A DNA stretch of 64,000 nt from DASSKA01 sp963839365 (GTDB lineage: Bacteria > Actinomycetota > Actinomycetes > Propionibacteriales > Nocardioidaceae): positions 496,001-560,000 of the forward strand of contig CAWIUT010000010.1 in the NCBI GenBank assembly GCA_963839365.1. The letters are read 5' to 3'. A program made the position numbers and the translations under genes. Of the stretch, positions 27,118-35,345 are shown in pieces. The notes beneath the pieces were generated by a model. That model was not told the DNA's origin. It saw nothing but the letters and a program-made list of their open reading frames with translations, and made no database searches. Position 1 is the stretch's first letter, and every line of letters begins with the position of its first letter.

Positions 27118-27123
27118 TAGGGT
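27118..27123 (+). promoter_or_regulatory. Leaderless -10 box of metB
   Basis: TAGGGT is followed by 7 nt and the GTG start. There is no Shine-Dalgarno in between. Confidence 0.5.
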
Positions 27124-27130
27124 CGCCGAT

Positions 27131-28288
27131 GTGACCGAACAGCTGCACAAGACCGGGTTCGAGACCCGCGCGATCCACGCCGGCTCGGAGCCGGATCCCA
27201 CCACCGGCGCGGTGACTCCGCCCATCTACGCCACCAGCACCTACAAGCAGGACGGTGTCGGCGGGCTGCGCGGCGGCTACGAGTACTCCCGCTCCGCGAA
27301 TCCCACCCGCGCGGCGCTCGAGGAGTGCATCGCCGCGCTGGAGGAGGGGGAGCGCGGGTTCGCGTTCGCCAGCGGGCTGGCCGCCGAGGACACCCTGCTC
27401 CGCAGCCTCTGCCGGCCCGGTGACCACGTGGTCATCCCCGACGACGCCTACGGCGGCACCTACCGGCTGTTCGCCAAGGTGGCCCAGCCGTGGGGGCTGG
27501 AGCACAGCTCCGCCGCGGTCGCGGACGTTGACGCGGTGCGCGCCGCCATCCGTCCGGGGCGGACGAAGCTGGTATGGCTGGAGACGCCGACCAACCCAAT
27601 GCTGAACATCGGCGACATCGAGGCGGTCGCTGCCGTCGCCCACGACGCCGGAGCGTTGCTCGTGGTCGACAACACCTTCGCCTCGCCGTACCTGCAGCAG
27701 CCGCTGACCCTCGGCGCCGACGTCGTGCTGCACTCCACCACGAAGTACTGCGGCGGGCACTCCAACGTGGTCGGCGGCGCCCTGGTCGTCCGCGACCACG
27801 ACATCGCCGACAAGATCGCTTTCCACCAGAACTCCATCGGCGGGGTTGCCGGGCCGTTCGACGCCTGGCTGGTGCTGCGCGGTCTGAAGACGCTGGGTGT
27901 GCGGATGGAACGGCACTGCGACAACGCCGAGGCGGTCGTGGACTTCCTGAGCGGTCACGGCGCGGTCTCGACGGTCATCTACCCCGGTCTGGACGACCAC
28001 CCCGGGCACGCGGTATCCGCCAAGCAGATGAAGCGTTACGGCGGGATCGTCTCGTTCCGGGTCGCCGGCGGGGAGCAGCAGGCGCTGGCGGTCTGCCGGA
28101 AGGCCAAGGTGTTCACGCTGGGTGAGTCGCTCGGCGGTGTGGAGTCGCTGATCGAGCACCCGGGCCGGATGACGCACGCCTCGGTCGCCGGCACCGACCT
28201 GGAGGTGCCCTCCGACCTGATTCGGCTGAGCGTCGGCATCGAGACCGCCACCGACCTGGTGACCGACCTCGACCAAGCGCTCGGCTGA
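27131..28288 (+). CDS. metB: Cystathionine gamma-synthase / gamma-lyase-type PLP enzyme
   Basis: This 385-residue Cys/Met-metabolism PLP enzyme has the PLP lysine at Lys205 in STTKYCGGH, the YEYSRSANPTR substrate/PLP contact near residue 50, and the ETPTNP and VDNTF motifs. In actinobacteria this gene sits between cbs and greA. It makes cystathionine from an O-acyl-homoserine or cleaves it to cysteine; the two activities cannot be separated by sequence alone. With cbs it links methionine to cysteine and thus to mycothiol. The GTG start is 7 nt from a TAGGGT box. Confidence 0.92.
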   Translation: MTEQLHKTGFETRAIHAGSEPDPTTGAVTPPIYATSTYKQDGVGGLRGGYEYSRSANPTRAALEECIAALEEGERGFAFASGLAAEDTLLRSLCRPGDHVVIPDDAYGGTYRLFAKVAQPWGLEHSSAAVADVDAVRAAIRPGRTKLVWLETPTNPMLNIGDIEAVAAVAHDAGALLVVDNTFASPYLQQPLTLGADVVLHSTTKYCGGHSNVVGGALVVRDHDIADKIAFHQNSIGGVAGPFDAWLVLRGLKTLGVRMERHCDNAEAVVDFLSGHGAVSTVIYPGLDDHPGHAVSAKQMKRYGGIVSFRVAGGEQQALAVCRKAKVFTLGESLGGVESLIEHPGRMTHASVAGTDLEVPSDLIRLSVGIETATDLVTDLDQALG

Positions 28289-28302
28289 CGTGACCGAGCT
28301 CC

Positions 28303-29679
28303 ATGACTGAGCTGGTCTGCTGCGTCGACTTCGGTTCGACGTTCACCAAGGCCGCGCTCGTCGACGTCGACAGCGGCGTGCTGGTCAAGTGCGCGGAGCA
28401 CCGGACGACGGTCGACACCGATGTCCTGGACGGCTGGGAGGCGTGCCTGGCCGAGCTGGCCGCTGAGCACCCCGACGCAAAGGACGCCGAGGTGCTCGCC
28501 TGCTCGTCCGCCGGTGGGGGGCTCAGCATTGCCGTGGTCGGGAACGAGGAGCTGGTCACGGCCGAGGCCGGACGCCGCGTGGCCCTGTCCAGCGGCGGCA
28601 AGGTCGTGCACGTGGCCAGCGGCGGCCTGGACAAGGCCGGGGTGGTCCGGCTGCGTGAGGCGCACCCGGACGTGGTGCTGCTGGTCGGCGGAACCGACGG
28701 CGGGAACACGGAGGTCCTGCTCGGCTGCGCCAACGCCTTGGCCACGGCACGATGGCGCGGGCCGGTCGTGGTCGCCGGCAACGTGGAGGCCCGCGACGAG
28801 GTCGCCGCGCTGCTGGACCGGGTCGGCACGCCGTACGTGCTCGCCGACAACGTGGTCCCGCAGATCGGGGTGCTGGCACCGGCCTCCGCGCGCGCCGCGA
28901 TCCGAGCGATGTTCCTGCGTCACGTGATCGGCGGCAAGCACCTGTCGGCGAGGGCCGACTTCACCACGATGGTGCGTGGCGCCACCCCCGACGTGGTGCT
29001 CACCGCCGTGGAGCTGCTCGCGCACGGGCTCGACGAGGAGCATCCCGGCGCGGGAGACGTAGCGGTCGTCGACGTCGGCGGAGCGACCACCGACGTGCAC
29101 TCCGTGGTCGAGGTCGATCCGGAGGACGCCGGGCTTGGCCGCGAGGTGGTCGCCACCGTGCCGGTGACCCGCACCGTGGAGGGCGACCTCGGGATGCGCT
29201 GGAGCGCGGTCACCACGGTGGCCGAGGGCATCCGGGCCGGCCTGGTCGATGAGCAGGACCGCGAGCGGCTGGAGCACGCCGCCCGCCGTCGCCAGGCCGA
29301 CCCCGGGCTGCTGCCCGTCGACGAGCAGGGCGCCGCGCTGGACCGGGGGATCGCCTCGCTGGCCATCGCCGTCGCGCTGCGCCGGCACGCCGGCCGCGCC
29401 CGGGTGGTGTTCGGGCCGGACGGCCGACTGGTGGAGCGCACCGGCACCGACCTGCGCGAGGTGGACATGCTGGTCGGCTCCGGGGGCGTTCTCCGGTACG
29501 GCGGACCGGCCGCCCGCAGCGTGCTCACCGCCCGGCTCGACGACACGGGAGGGTGGCAGGTGCCGCGCGATCCGCGGACCGTGGTGGACAACGACTACGT
29601 GCTGGCTCCAGCCGGCCTGCTGGCCGCCGACCACCCTCGCGCGGCCTTCGCGCTGCTGGGGACGCTGTTGCAGGGCTGA
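28303..29679 (+). CDS. MutL/GlmL-type protein associated with glutamate mutase
   Basis: The 458-residue ASKHA-fold (actin/Hsp70/sugar-kinase) protein has phosphate-binding motifs VDFGSTFTKAALV (residues 8-20) and VVDVGGATTDVHSVV (about 255-269). It belongs to the MutL/GlmL family, usually encoded with adenosylcobalamin-dependent glutamate mutase and thought to be a reactivating or assembly factor. No mutase subunits are in the window, so the partner is elsewhere or the role differs. It starts 14 bp after metB and is probably co-transcribed. Upstream GTG codons run into a stop, which fixes ATG 28303. Confidence 0.85.
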   Translation: MTELVCCVDFGSTFTKAALVDVDSGVLVKCAEHRTTVDTDVLDGWEACLAELAAEHPDAKDAEVLACSSAGGGLSIAVVGNEELVTAEAGRRVALSSGGKVVHVASGGLDKAGVVRLREAHPDVVLLVGGTDGGNTEVLLGCANALATARWRGPVVVAGNVEARDEVAALLDRVGTPYVLADNVVPQIGVLAPASARAAIRAMFLRHVIGGKHLSARADFTTMVRGATPDVVLTAVELLAHGLDEEHPGAGDVAVVDVGGATTDVHSVVEVDPEDAGLGREVVATVPVTRTVEGDLGMRWSAVTTVAEGIRAGLVDEQDRERLEHAARRRQADPGLLPVDEQGAALDRGIASLAIAVALRRHAGRARVVFGPDGRLVERTGTDLREVDMLVGSGGVLRYGGPAARSVLTARLDDTGGWQVPRDPRTVVDNDYVLAPAGLLAADHPRAAFALLGTLLQG

Positions 29680-29710
29680 CGCTTCGGCTTCGCTGCCGAT
29701 AGCGACCGCC

Positions 29711-29716
29711 TACGCT
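29711..29716 (+). promoter_or_regulatory. Leaderless -10 box of the AI-2E transporter gene
   Basis: TACGCT is followed by 7 nt and ATG 29724, without a Shine-Dalgarno. Confidence 0.45.
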
Positions 29717-29723
29717 TTGCGGC

Positions 29724-31004
29724 ATGGACGTTCGGCGGCGACTCTCCCGCAGCATGACCCGACTGCGGGAAGCGCAGCGACGCAGGGCCGAGGAGGGCTT
29801 TGCGAGGCCACCCGAGGTGCGGACGCAGCCGGCGCCCATCGTGGTCGGGCAGTCCAACTTCGCCCAGGCGCGGGTGCCGCACGGCGTGGACCTCGCCGCC
29901 GCCTGGGCATGGCGGTCCCTGGTCATCGCCGCGGCGGGGCTGGGCATCGGCTACACCCTCGGCAAGTTCTCGCTGATCGTGCTGCCCGTCGTGATCGCGG
30001 TGCTCATCTCCGCGCTCGCCGTGCCGGTCGTGGAGGCGTTGGACCGGGCCGGTCTTCCGCGCAGGCTGGCCGCCCTGCTGGTGGTGGTCGGGGGCCTCGC
30101 GTTCGTGGCGCTGCTGCTCACCTTCGTCGGCCAGCAGGTGGCCCAGGGCGCCAACGAGCTCGCCCGGCAGGTGGTCGACGGACTCGAGCAGATCCGCCTG
30201 TGGCTGCAGAACGGCCCGCTGCACGCCAGCGACTCGCAGATCAACGGCTACATCACCCAGGTGCAGGACCTGATCACGTCCGGGAACAAGCACGTGGTCA
30301 CCCGGATCACCGAGGTGGGCAGCACGCTGGGGCACATCGTCGCCGGGTTCTTCATCGTCTTGTTCGCGACCTACTTCTTCCTCGCCGACGGGGCCAGCAT
30401 CTGGTCCTGGGTGGTCCGGATCTTCCCGCGAACGGCCCGGGGCCGTGCAGACTCCTCCGGCCGGGTGGCCTGGGTGTCGCTGACCGCGTTCGTGCGAGCC
30501 ACCGTGCTGGTCGCGCTCACCGACGCCATCGGCGTCACGCTGGTCGCGCTGATCCTCAAGGTCCCGTTCGCGCCGGCCATCGGTGTGCTGGTGTTCCTCG
30601 GGTCGTTCATCCCGCTGATCGGAGCGACCCTCTCGGGGTCGGTGGCCGTGCTGGTGGCGTTGGTCGCGCACGGCCCGCTGGTGGCGCTGCTCATGCTCGC
30701 CGGGGTCGTGCTGGTGCAGCAGATCGAGGCGCACGTGCTGCAGCCGTTCATGCTCGGCCGGTTCGTCCGGCTGCACCCACTGGGCGTGATCCTGGCCATC
30801 GGCTGCGGGGTGCTGGTCGCCGGGATCGCCGGTGCGCTGGTCGCAGTGCCCCTGGTGGCCGCGCTGAACGCGGTGGTGCTGCACCTCGCCGACACCGCCG
30901 GCACCGGCGAGGCCGACACCGCCGGCACCGACGAGACGGCCCCCCCGACCGACAGCACCGAGCCCGCCGACGCCGACCCGACCGAGACCCCCGCCGGGGG
31001 CTGA
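29724..31004 (+). CDS. AI-2E family transporter
   Basis: This 426-residue membrane protein of the AI-2E (PerM-like) family has paired hydrophobic segments at about residues 60-110, a helical hydrophilic stretch, and a second set of helices (200-380). These include the GFFIVLFATYFFLADG and VFLGSFIPLIGATLSG motifs. Despite the name, members export varied solutes or act as Na+/H+ antiporters; the substrate is unknown. The C-terminal 40 residues are low-complexity Ala/Thr/Glu/Asp repeats. The ATG follows a TACGCT box. Confidence 0.88.
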   Translation: MDVRRRLSRSMTRLREAQRRRAEEGFARPPEVRTQPAPIVVGQSNFAQARVPHGVDLAAAWAWRSLVIAAAGLGIGYTLGKFSLIVLPVVIAVLISALAVPVVEALDRAGLPRRLAALLVVVGGLAFVALLLTFVGQQVAQGANELARQVVDGLEQIRLWLQNGPLHASDSQINGYITQVQDLITSGNKHVVTRITEVGSTLGHIVAGFFIVLFATYFFLADGASIWSWVVRIFPRTARGRADSSGRVAWVSLTAFVRATVLVALTDAIGVTLVALILKVPFAPAIGVLVFLGSFIPLIGATLSGSVAVLVALVAHGPLVALLMLAGVVLVQQIEAHVLQPFMLGRFVRLHPLGVILAIGCGVLVAGIAGALVAVPLVAALNAVVLHLADTAGTGEADTAGTDETAPPTDSTEPADADPTETPAGG

Positions 31005-31033
31005 GCAGCCGGCACGGCCGGGGAGCGCCGTCG

Positions 31034-31660
31034 TCAGTCGCGCCCGCGGCGGTGCCGCACGACCGCCCGCACCAGGAAGGCGGCGCCGATGGCGACGAGG
31101 CCGATCAGCACGTAGAGGCTGTATCGGTTGATCTGGTGGTAGATGACGTCGATGTTGCTGCCGGCGAAGTAGCCCACCGACGCCCAGGTGCCCACCCACA
31201 GCACCGCGCCGATCGTGTTGAAGACCACGAACCTGTGCCAGGGCATCGACGAGGTGCCCGCGATGATCCCGTTCAGCTGGCGCAGCCCCTCGATGAACCG
31301 GGCCACCACCACGATGCCGCCGCCGCGCTTCTGGAAGAACCGTTCGGCCTTGTCCAGCCGCTCGGGGGTGATCAGCACGTACTTCCCGAAGCGCTCGACG
31401 ACCCGGCGTCCGCCGTACGCCCCGATCGCGAAGCCGATGTTGTCGCCGATCACCGCGGCGACGATCCCGATCGCGATCACCGCGAAGATGTTGAGCTGGC
31501 CGGCACCTGCGTAGACCGCCGCGGCGATCAGGATCGTCTCTCCTGGCAGCGGGACGCCGAAGTCCTCCAGGGTGACGAACCCGCCGACGGCGAGGTACCC
31601 GTACTGGTTCAGCACCGGCGCCAGGCTCGCCAGCACTCCGGGCAGCGACGGGTGGCTCAT
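31034..31660 (-). CDS. DedA family membrane protein
   Basis: This 208-residue DedA/SNARE-associated-like protein carries FVTLEDFGVPLPGETILIAAAVYAG at about residues 28-52 and the re-entrant GDNIGFAIGAYGGRRVVERFGKY region. An RFIEGLRQLNGIIAGTSSMPW motif contains the conserved Arg. DedA proteins move or flip undecaprenyl-phosphate and lipids and support proton-motive-force homeostasis. ATG 31660 was chosen as the first Met before the domain. It is divergent from ilvA (63 bp) and convergent with the AI-2E gene. Confidence 0.9.
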   Translation of the reverse strand: MSHPSLPGVLASLAPVLNQYGYLAVGGFVTLEDFGVPLPGETILIAAAVYAGAGQLNIFAVIAIGIVAAVIGDNIGFAIGAYGGRRVVERFGKYVLITPERLDKAERFFQKRGGGIVVVARFIEGLRQLNGIIAGTSSMPWHRFVVFNTIGAVLWVGTWASVGYFAGSNIDVIYHQINRYSLYVLIGLVAIGAAFLVRAVVRHRRGRD

Positions 31661-31710
31661 AGACGCAGATCCTGCCAGCCCGCCCTGTCGGTCCCGGCAC
31701 CGGCAGCCTC

Positions 31711-31716
31711 TATCGT
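31711..31716 (+). promoter_or_regulatory. Leaderless -10 box of ilvA
   Basis: TATCGT is followed by 7 nt and ATG 31724, without a Shine-Dalgarno. Confidence 0.45.
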
Positions 31717-31723
31717 GTCGGGC

Positions 31724-32959
31724 ATGAGGACTGACCGGGACGTCGACGAAGCCGTCCCCGCACCTACCCTGACCGACATCGAGGCCGCGCAGGAGCTCCT
31801 GCGCGGGGTCGCGATCCGGACCCCGATCGAGGAGTCGCGCTGGCTCTCGGCGGCCGCAGGCGGACCGGTGCTGCTCAAGTGCGAGAACCTGCAGCGCACC
31901 GGGTCGTTCAAGATCCGCGGCGCCTACACGCGGATGTCCAAGCTGTCCGACGCGGAGCGGGCGGGCGGCGTGGTGGCGGCCAGCGCCGGAAACCACGCCC
32001 AGGGCGTGGCGCTGGCCGCGCAGCTGTTGGGCATCCGGTCCACGGTGTTCATGCCGGAGGGCGCACCCATCCCGAAGGAGAAGGCCACCCGGGGCTACGG
32101 CGCCGAGGTGCGGTTCCAGGGGCACAGCGTGGACGAGGCGCTGGTGGCGGCCAAGGAGTTCGCCGCCGAGACCGGGGCGGTGCTGATCCATCCGTTCGAC
32201 CACCCGGACATCCTCACCGGGCAGGGCACCTGTGGCCTGGAGGTGCTCGAGCAGTGCCCCCAGGTGCGCACCGTGCTGGTGCCCACCGGCGGTGGGGGGC
32301 TGGTCGCCGGGATGGCCACCGCCATCAAGAGCCGCAACCCCGACGTGCGCGTGATCGGCGTGCAGGCCGAGGGGGCCGCGGCGTACGCCGAGTCGCTGCG
32401 GCAGGGCCACCCCGTCGCACTGTCCTCGATGACCACGATGGCCGACGGGATCGCGGTCGGCTGTCCGGGCACGGTGCCCTTCCGGGCCGTCCAGGAGTAC
32501 GTCGACGAGATCGTCACCGTCTCGGAGGAAGCACTGTCGCGGGCGCTGCTGATGACCCTGGAACGGGCCAAGCTGCTCGTCGAGCCGGCAGGGGCGGCCG
32601 CGGTGGCCGCGATGCTGGAGAAGCCGGACCGGTTCGGGACCCCGGCGGTGGCGGTGCTCTCCGGCGGCAACGTCGACCCGCTGCTGCTGATACGGGTGCT
32701 CCGGCACGGCATGGCGGCCGAGGGCCGCTACTTGTCGTTCCGGGTGCTCATCCCGGACACTCCCGGTGGTCTGGCCAAGCTGCTGTGCGAGCTCGCGGAG
32801 GTGGAGGCCAACGTGCTGGACGTGGTGCACGAGCGCACCTCGGCTCGCCTGCACCTCGACGAGGTCGACGTCGCCCTGCAGGTGGAGACCCGCGGTCCGG
32901 AGCACGCGGAGCGGGTGATGTCCCGGATCCGCGAGTGCGGCTACCGCGTGAACGTGTGA
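31724..32959 (+). CDS. ilvA: Threonine ammonia-lyase (threonine dehydratase)
   Basis: This 411-residue fold-type II PLP enzyme deaminates threonine to 2-oxobutanoate and ammonia for isoleucine synthesis or catabolism. The PLP lysine is Lys63 (TGSFKIRGAY). The SAGNHAQG motif and the glycine loop VPTGGGGLVAG are intact. A C-terminal ACT-like regulatory domain (about 330-405) suggests allosteric control, as in the short biosynthetic or TdcB-like forms with one ACT domain. The start is an ATG 7 nt after TATCGT. The stop lies 9 bp from convergent greA. Confidence 0.92.
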   Translation: MRTDRDVDEAVPAPTLTDIEAAQELLRGVAIRTPIEESRWLSAAAGGPVLLKCENLQRTGSFKIRGAYTRMSKLSDAERAGGVVAASAGNHAQGVALAAQLLGIRSTVFMPEGAPIPKEKATRGYGAEVRFQGHSVDEALVAAKEFAAETGAVLIHPFDHPDILTGQGTCGLEVLEQCPQVRTVLVPTGGGGLVAGMATAIKSRNPDVRVIGVQAEGAAAYAESLRQGHPVALSSMTTMADGIAVGCPGTVPFRAVQEYVDEIVTVSEEALSRALLMTLERAKLLVEPAGAAAVAAMLEKPDRFGTPAVAVLSGGNVDPLLLIRVLRHGMAAEGRYLSFRVLIPDTPGGLAKLLCELAEVEANVLDVVHERTSARLHLDEVDVALQVETRGPEHAERVMSRIRECGYRVNV

Positions 32960-32968
32960 ACGGTCACC

Positions 32969-33472
32969 TCAGCCGGTGTACGGCACGGCGTCGACGATCT
33001 CGACCGCGAGCTTCTTGCCGTTGGGAGCGTCGTACTTGACGGTCTCGCCCTTCTTGGCGCCGATGATCGCCGAGCCCAGCGGGGACTGCGGGGAGAACAC
33101 CTGGAGGCCCTCGGTGGTCTCCTCCATCTCCCGGGCGCCGAGCAGGAAGGTCTCCTGCTCGTCGTCCCCGACGAACCGGTAGGTGATCTTCATCCCGGGC
33201 TCGACAACGCCGTCGTCGGCGGGCGTCTCACCGACCTGGGCGCGGCGCAGCATGTCCTCCAGCTGCCGGATCCGCGCCTCGACCTTGCCCTGCTCCTCGC
33301 GTGCCGCGTGGTACCCGCCGTTCTCCTTCAGGTCGCCCTCCTCGCGGGCCGCGCTGATACGGGCCACGATCTCGGCACGGACCGGGCCCCGCAGGTTCTC
33401 GAGCTCTGCCTCGAGCTTGTCGTAAGCGTCCTGGGTCAGCCAGATCACGTTCTGCTCGGTCGACTGGGTCAC
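32969..33472 (-). CDS. greA: Transcription elongation factor GreA
   Basis: The 167-residue protein has an N-terminal coiled coil (residues 15-85, with acidic tip residues in EEGDLKENGGYHAAREEQGK) and a C-terminal FKBP-like domain containing SPQSPLGSAIIGAKKGETV. It rescues backtracked RNA polymerase by stimulating transcript cleavage. Its place between metB and mca matches the order in mycobacteria. Confidence 0.97.
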   Translation of the reverse strand: MTQSTEQNVIWLTQDAYDKLEAELENLRGPVRAEIVARISAAREEGDLKENGGYHAAREEQGKVEARIRQLEDMLRRAQVGETPADDGVVEPGMKITYRFVGDDEQETFLLGAREMEETTEGLQVFSPQSPLGSAIIGAKKGETVKYDAPNGKKLAVEIVDAVPYTG

Positions 33473-33552
33473 GGTTGCGGTGCTCCTACTGCTTGTCGAG
33501 GGCCGCGGCGCGCGTCAGGCGCCACCGCAGCTGCGTGCAAGGCAAGTAACGA

Positions 33553-33582
33553 AGTTTACCAACCGGGCGCGGGCCGACCCAA
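33553..33582 (-). promoter_or_regulatory. Putative housekeeping promoter of greA
   Basis: On the minus strand TTGGGT (33577-33582), an 18-nt spacer and TAAACT (33553-33558) form a sigma-A-like promoter in a locally AT-richer patch. This leaves a leader of about 75 nt before greA. It lies just after the DUF4307 stop. Confidence 0.45.
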
Positions 33583-33591
33583 TTCCGCGGC

Positions 33592-33981
33592 TCAGTGCCC
33601 GGCCACGCAGCGGACCAGCTGCACGTTGTAGGCCCGCCGCTCGGTCCGGATGCTCTTGGTGAGCGTGACGGTGGCCGGCTGCGGCGGCCCCACCCGGAAG
33701 CCGAGCTCACCGACCACGGCGTTGTCGGAGGCCAACGCCTGCAGCACGCACCTCGCGACCATCTGCCGGCTGGGCCGGACCACCGTCACCTTGGCCACCA
33801 CCTCGTGGCTGGCCGGAGGACGGAACGAGACCAGCTGACCCTGCACGGTCGAACGGCTGTGCATCACGATCGCCCACACCAGCCATCCCACCGCGACGAC
33901 GGCCAGCGCAACGACGCCGGCGACGAGCGCGATCCGGGCCGGCCGACGGCGGGTGCCGTATCGCTGTGCGAGGTCGCTCAC
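33592..33981 (-). CDS. DUF4307 single-pass membrane protein
   Basis: This 129-residue actinobacterial protein of family DUF4307 has the N-terminus SDLAQRYGTRRRP, one transmembrane helix (about residues 17-40), and a beta-rich external domain of about 85 residues with two conserved cysteines. It always lies next to mca in mycobacterial genomes as I recall them, but its role is unknown. The GTG start is 6 nt from a TAGGAT box that forms half of a palindrome shared with mca. Confidence 0.88.
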   Translation of the reverse strand: MSDLAQRYGTRRRPARIALVAGVVALAVVAVGWLVWAIVMHSRSTVQGQLVSFRPPASHEVVAKVTVVRPSRQMVARCVLQALASDNAVVGELGFRVGPPQPATVTLTKSIRTERRAYNVQLVRCVAGH

Positions 33982-33987
33982 CGCTCC

Positions 33988-33997
33988 ATCCTAGGAT
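33988..33997. promoter_or_regulatory. Palindromic dual -10 element between DUF4307 and mca
   Basis: ATCCTAGGAT is a perfect 10-bp palindrome filling the centre of a 23-bp gap between two divergent start codons. Read leftward, TAGGAT (33988-33993) lies 6 nt before the DUF4307 GTG. Read rightward, TAGGAT (33992-33997) lies 7 nt before the mca ATG. Both would give leaderless mRNAs, and the two polymerases could not occupy the site together. Confidence 0.6.
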
Positions 33998-34004
33998 TGC
34001 TGTC

Positions 34005-34883
34005 ATGTTGCGCCTGATGCACGTGCACGCCCATCCCGACGACGAGTCGAGCAAGGGAGCCGCCACCACCGCCAAGTACGTCGCCGAGGGCGTCGACGTC
34101 CACGTGGTCACCTGCACCGGTGGCGAGCGTGGCTCGATCCTGAACCCGAGGATGGACCGTCCCGAGGTGCTGGCCAACATCGGTGAGATCCGGCGCCAGG
34201 AGATGGAGCGGGCCCGGGAGATCCTCAAGGTGCAGCAGCACTGGCTGGGCTTCGTGGACTCCGGAATGCCCGAGGGGGATCCCCGGCCGCCTCTGCCGGA
34301 GGGCTGCTTCGCGCTGCAGCCGGTCGGGGTGGCCGCCGAGCCGCTGGTCCGGCTGGTACGCACGCTGCGCCCGCACGTGATGACCACCTACGACGAGAAC
34401 GGTGGCTACCCGCACCCCGACCACGTGATGTGCAACCGGGTAGCGGTGGCCGCGTTCGAGGCGGCCGGCGACCCGGAGCGGTACCCGGACGCCGGCGAGC
34501 CCTGGCAGCCGTTGAAGCTGTACTACCACCACGGCTTCCACCGGGAGCGCACCCAGGCGTTGCACGACGCGATGGAGGCCCGGGGGCTGGAGTCGCCATA
34601 CGCCGACCGGCTGGCCAAGTGGCAGCCGGACCCGGAGCACGCCCGCCGGATCACCACCCAGATCCCGTGCGCGGACTACTTCCCGACCCGCGACCAGGCG
34701 CTGCTGGCGCATGCCACGCAGATCGACCCCGACGGAGCGTGGTTCGCGTGCCCGCTGGAGGTGCACCAGGAGGCGTGGCCCACCGAGGACTTCGAGCTGG
34801 CCCGCACCCTCGTCGACGTGGACATCCCCGAGGACGACCTGTTCGTCGGGGTCCGTGAGCAGGTTCGGGGCGTCTCGGCATGA
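34005..34883 (+). CDS. mca: Mycothiol S-conjugate amidase
   Basis: The 292-residue zinc amidase belongs to the PIG-L/LmbE fold. The metal motif HPDDE is at residues 11-15, and the late His of YPHPDH completes the site. Mca cleaves mycothiol conjugates of electrophiles and drugs, releasing a mercapturic acid for export and GlcN-Ins for recycling. The length and the DRLAKWQPDPEHARRITTQIPCADYFPTRDQALLAHATQIDP region separate it from MshB. The ATG at 34005 fits the leaderless box. A small membrane protein gene overlaps its stop by 4 bp. Confidence 0.95.
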   Translation: MLRLMHVHAHPDDESSKGAATTAKYVAEGVDVHVVTCTGGERGSILNPRMDRPEVLANIGEIRRQEMERAREILKVQQHWLGFVDSGMPEGDPRPPLPEGCFALQPVGVAAEPLVRLVRTLRPHVMTTYDENGGYPHPDHVMCNRVAVAAFEAAGDPERYPDAGEPWQPLKLYYHHGFHRERTQALHDAMEARGLESPYADRLAKWQPDPEHARRITTQIPCADYFPTRDQALLAHATQIDPDGAWFACPLEVHQEAWPTEDFELARTLVDVDIPEDDLFVGVREQVRGVSA

Positions 34884-35218
34884 TCTTCGCGTTCGGCTCA
34901 GCCTGGGGCACCGTGCTGGCCAAGAAGGTTCCCAACCCCAACGACGTGGTGGGCGGCTGGGTCGCCTTCTTCGTGGTGCTGGCCATGGGGGCGGCGGTGG
35001 TCTTCCTCTACTTCAGCCTCAAGAAGCAGCTCGGCAAGGTGAACTTCGAGGAGAAGGGCGACCCCGGCGACGGCGAGGATGCGGATGACGCGCAGTCGCC
35101 GGAGGACCCGGAGGAGCGGGCGCCCCTCGAGCCGCAGGACGGGGACAGCGAGGCGCCGGAAGAGGTCCCCGAGGGCGGGGAGCAGTCGGCGGACCGCCCC
35201 TCCGACGGCACGTCCTAG
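34880..35218 (+). CDS. Small membrane protein coupled to mca
   Basis: This 112-residue protein has one hydrophobic helix (about residues 28-46), a short basic cytoplasmic segment, and a strongly acidic Asp/Glu/Pro-rich tail of about 60 residues. It overlaps mca by ATGA and is thus translationally coupled. A small membrane protein follows mca in mycobacteria too. The function is unknown. Confidence 0.8.
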   Translation: MIFAFGSAWGTVLAKKVPNPNDVVGGWVAFFVVLAMGAAVVFLYFSLKKQLGKVNFEEKGDPGDGEDADDAQSPEDPEERAPLEPQDGDSEAPEEVPEGGEQSADRPSDGTS

Positions 35219-35224
35219 GAGACT

Positions 35225-35257
35225 CGGGCGCCGTCCCGCTCGCCCGGACGGCGCCCG
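35225..35257 (+). terminator. Strong hairpin terminator after the mca operon
   Basis: A perfect 12-bp GC-rich stem (35225-35236 with 35246-35257) and a 9-nt loop begin 6 bases after the stop codon and are followed by AATTAA. It separates the mca operon from the cox operon. Confidence 0.8.
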
Positions 35258-35345
35258 AATTAACTCATCGCTTAACCGGCCGTTGACCAGGCTCCGGTGG
35301 CGGATGAGAGTGGCCGGACCATCGCCGCACGTGAGGAACTCGGCC

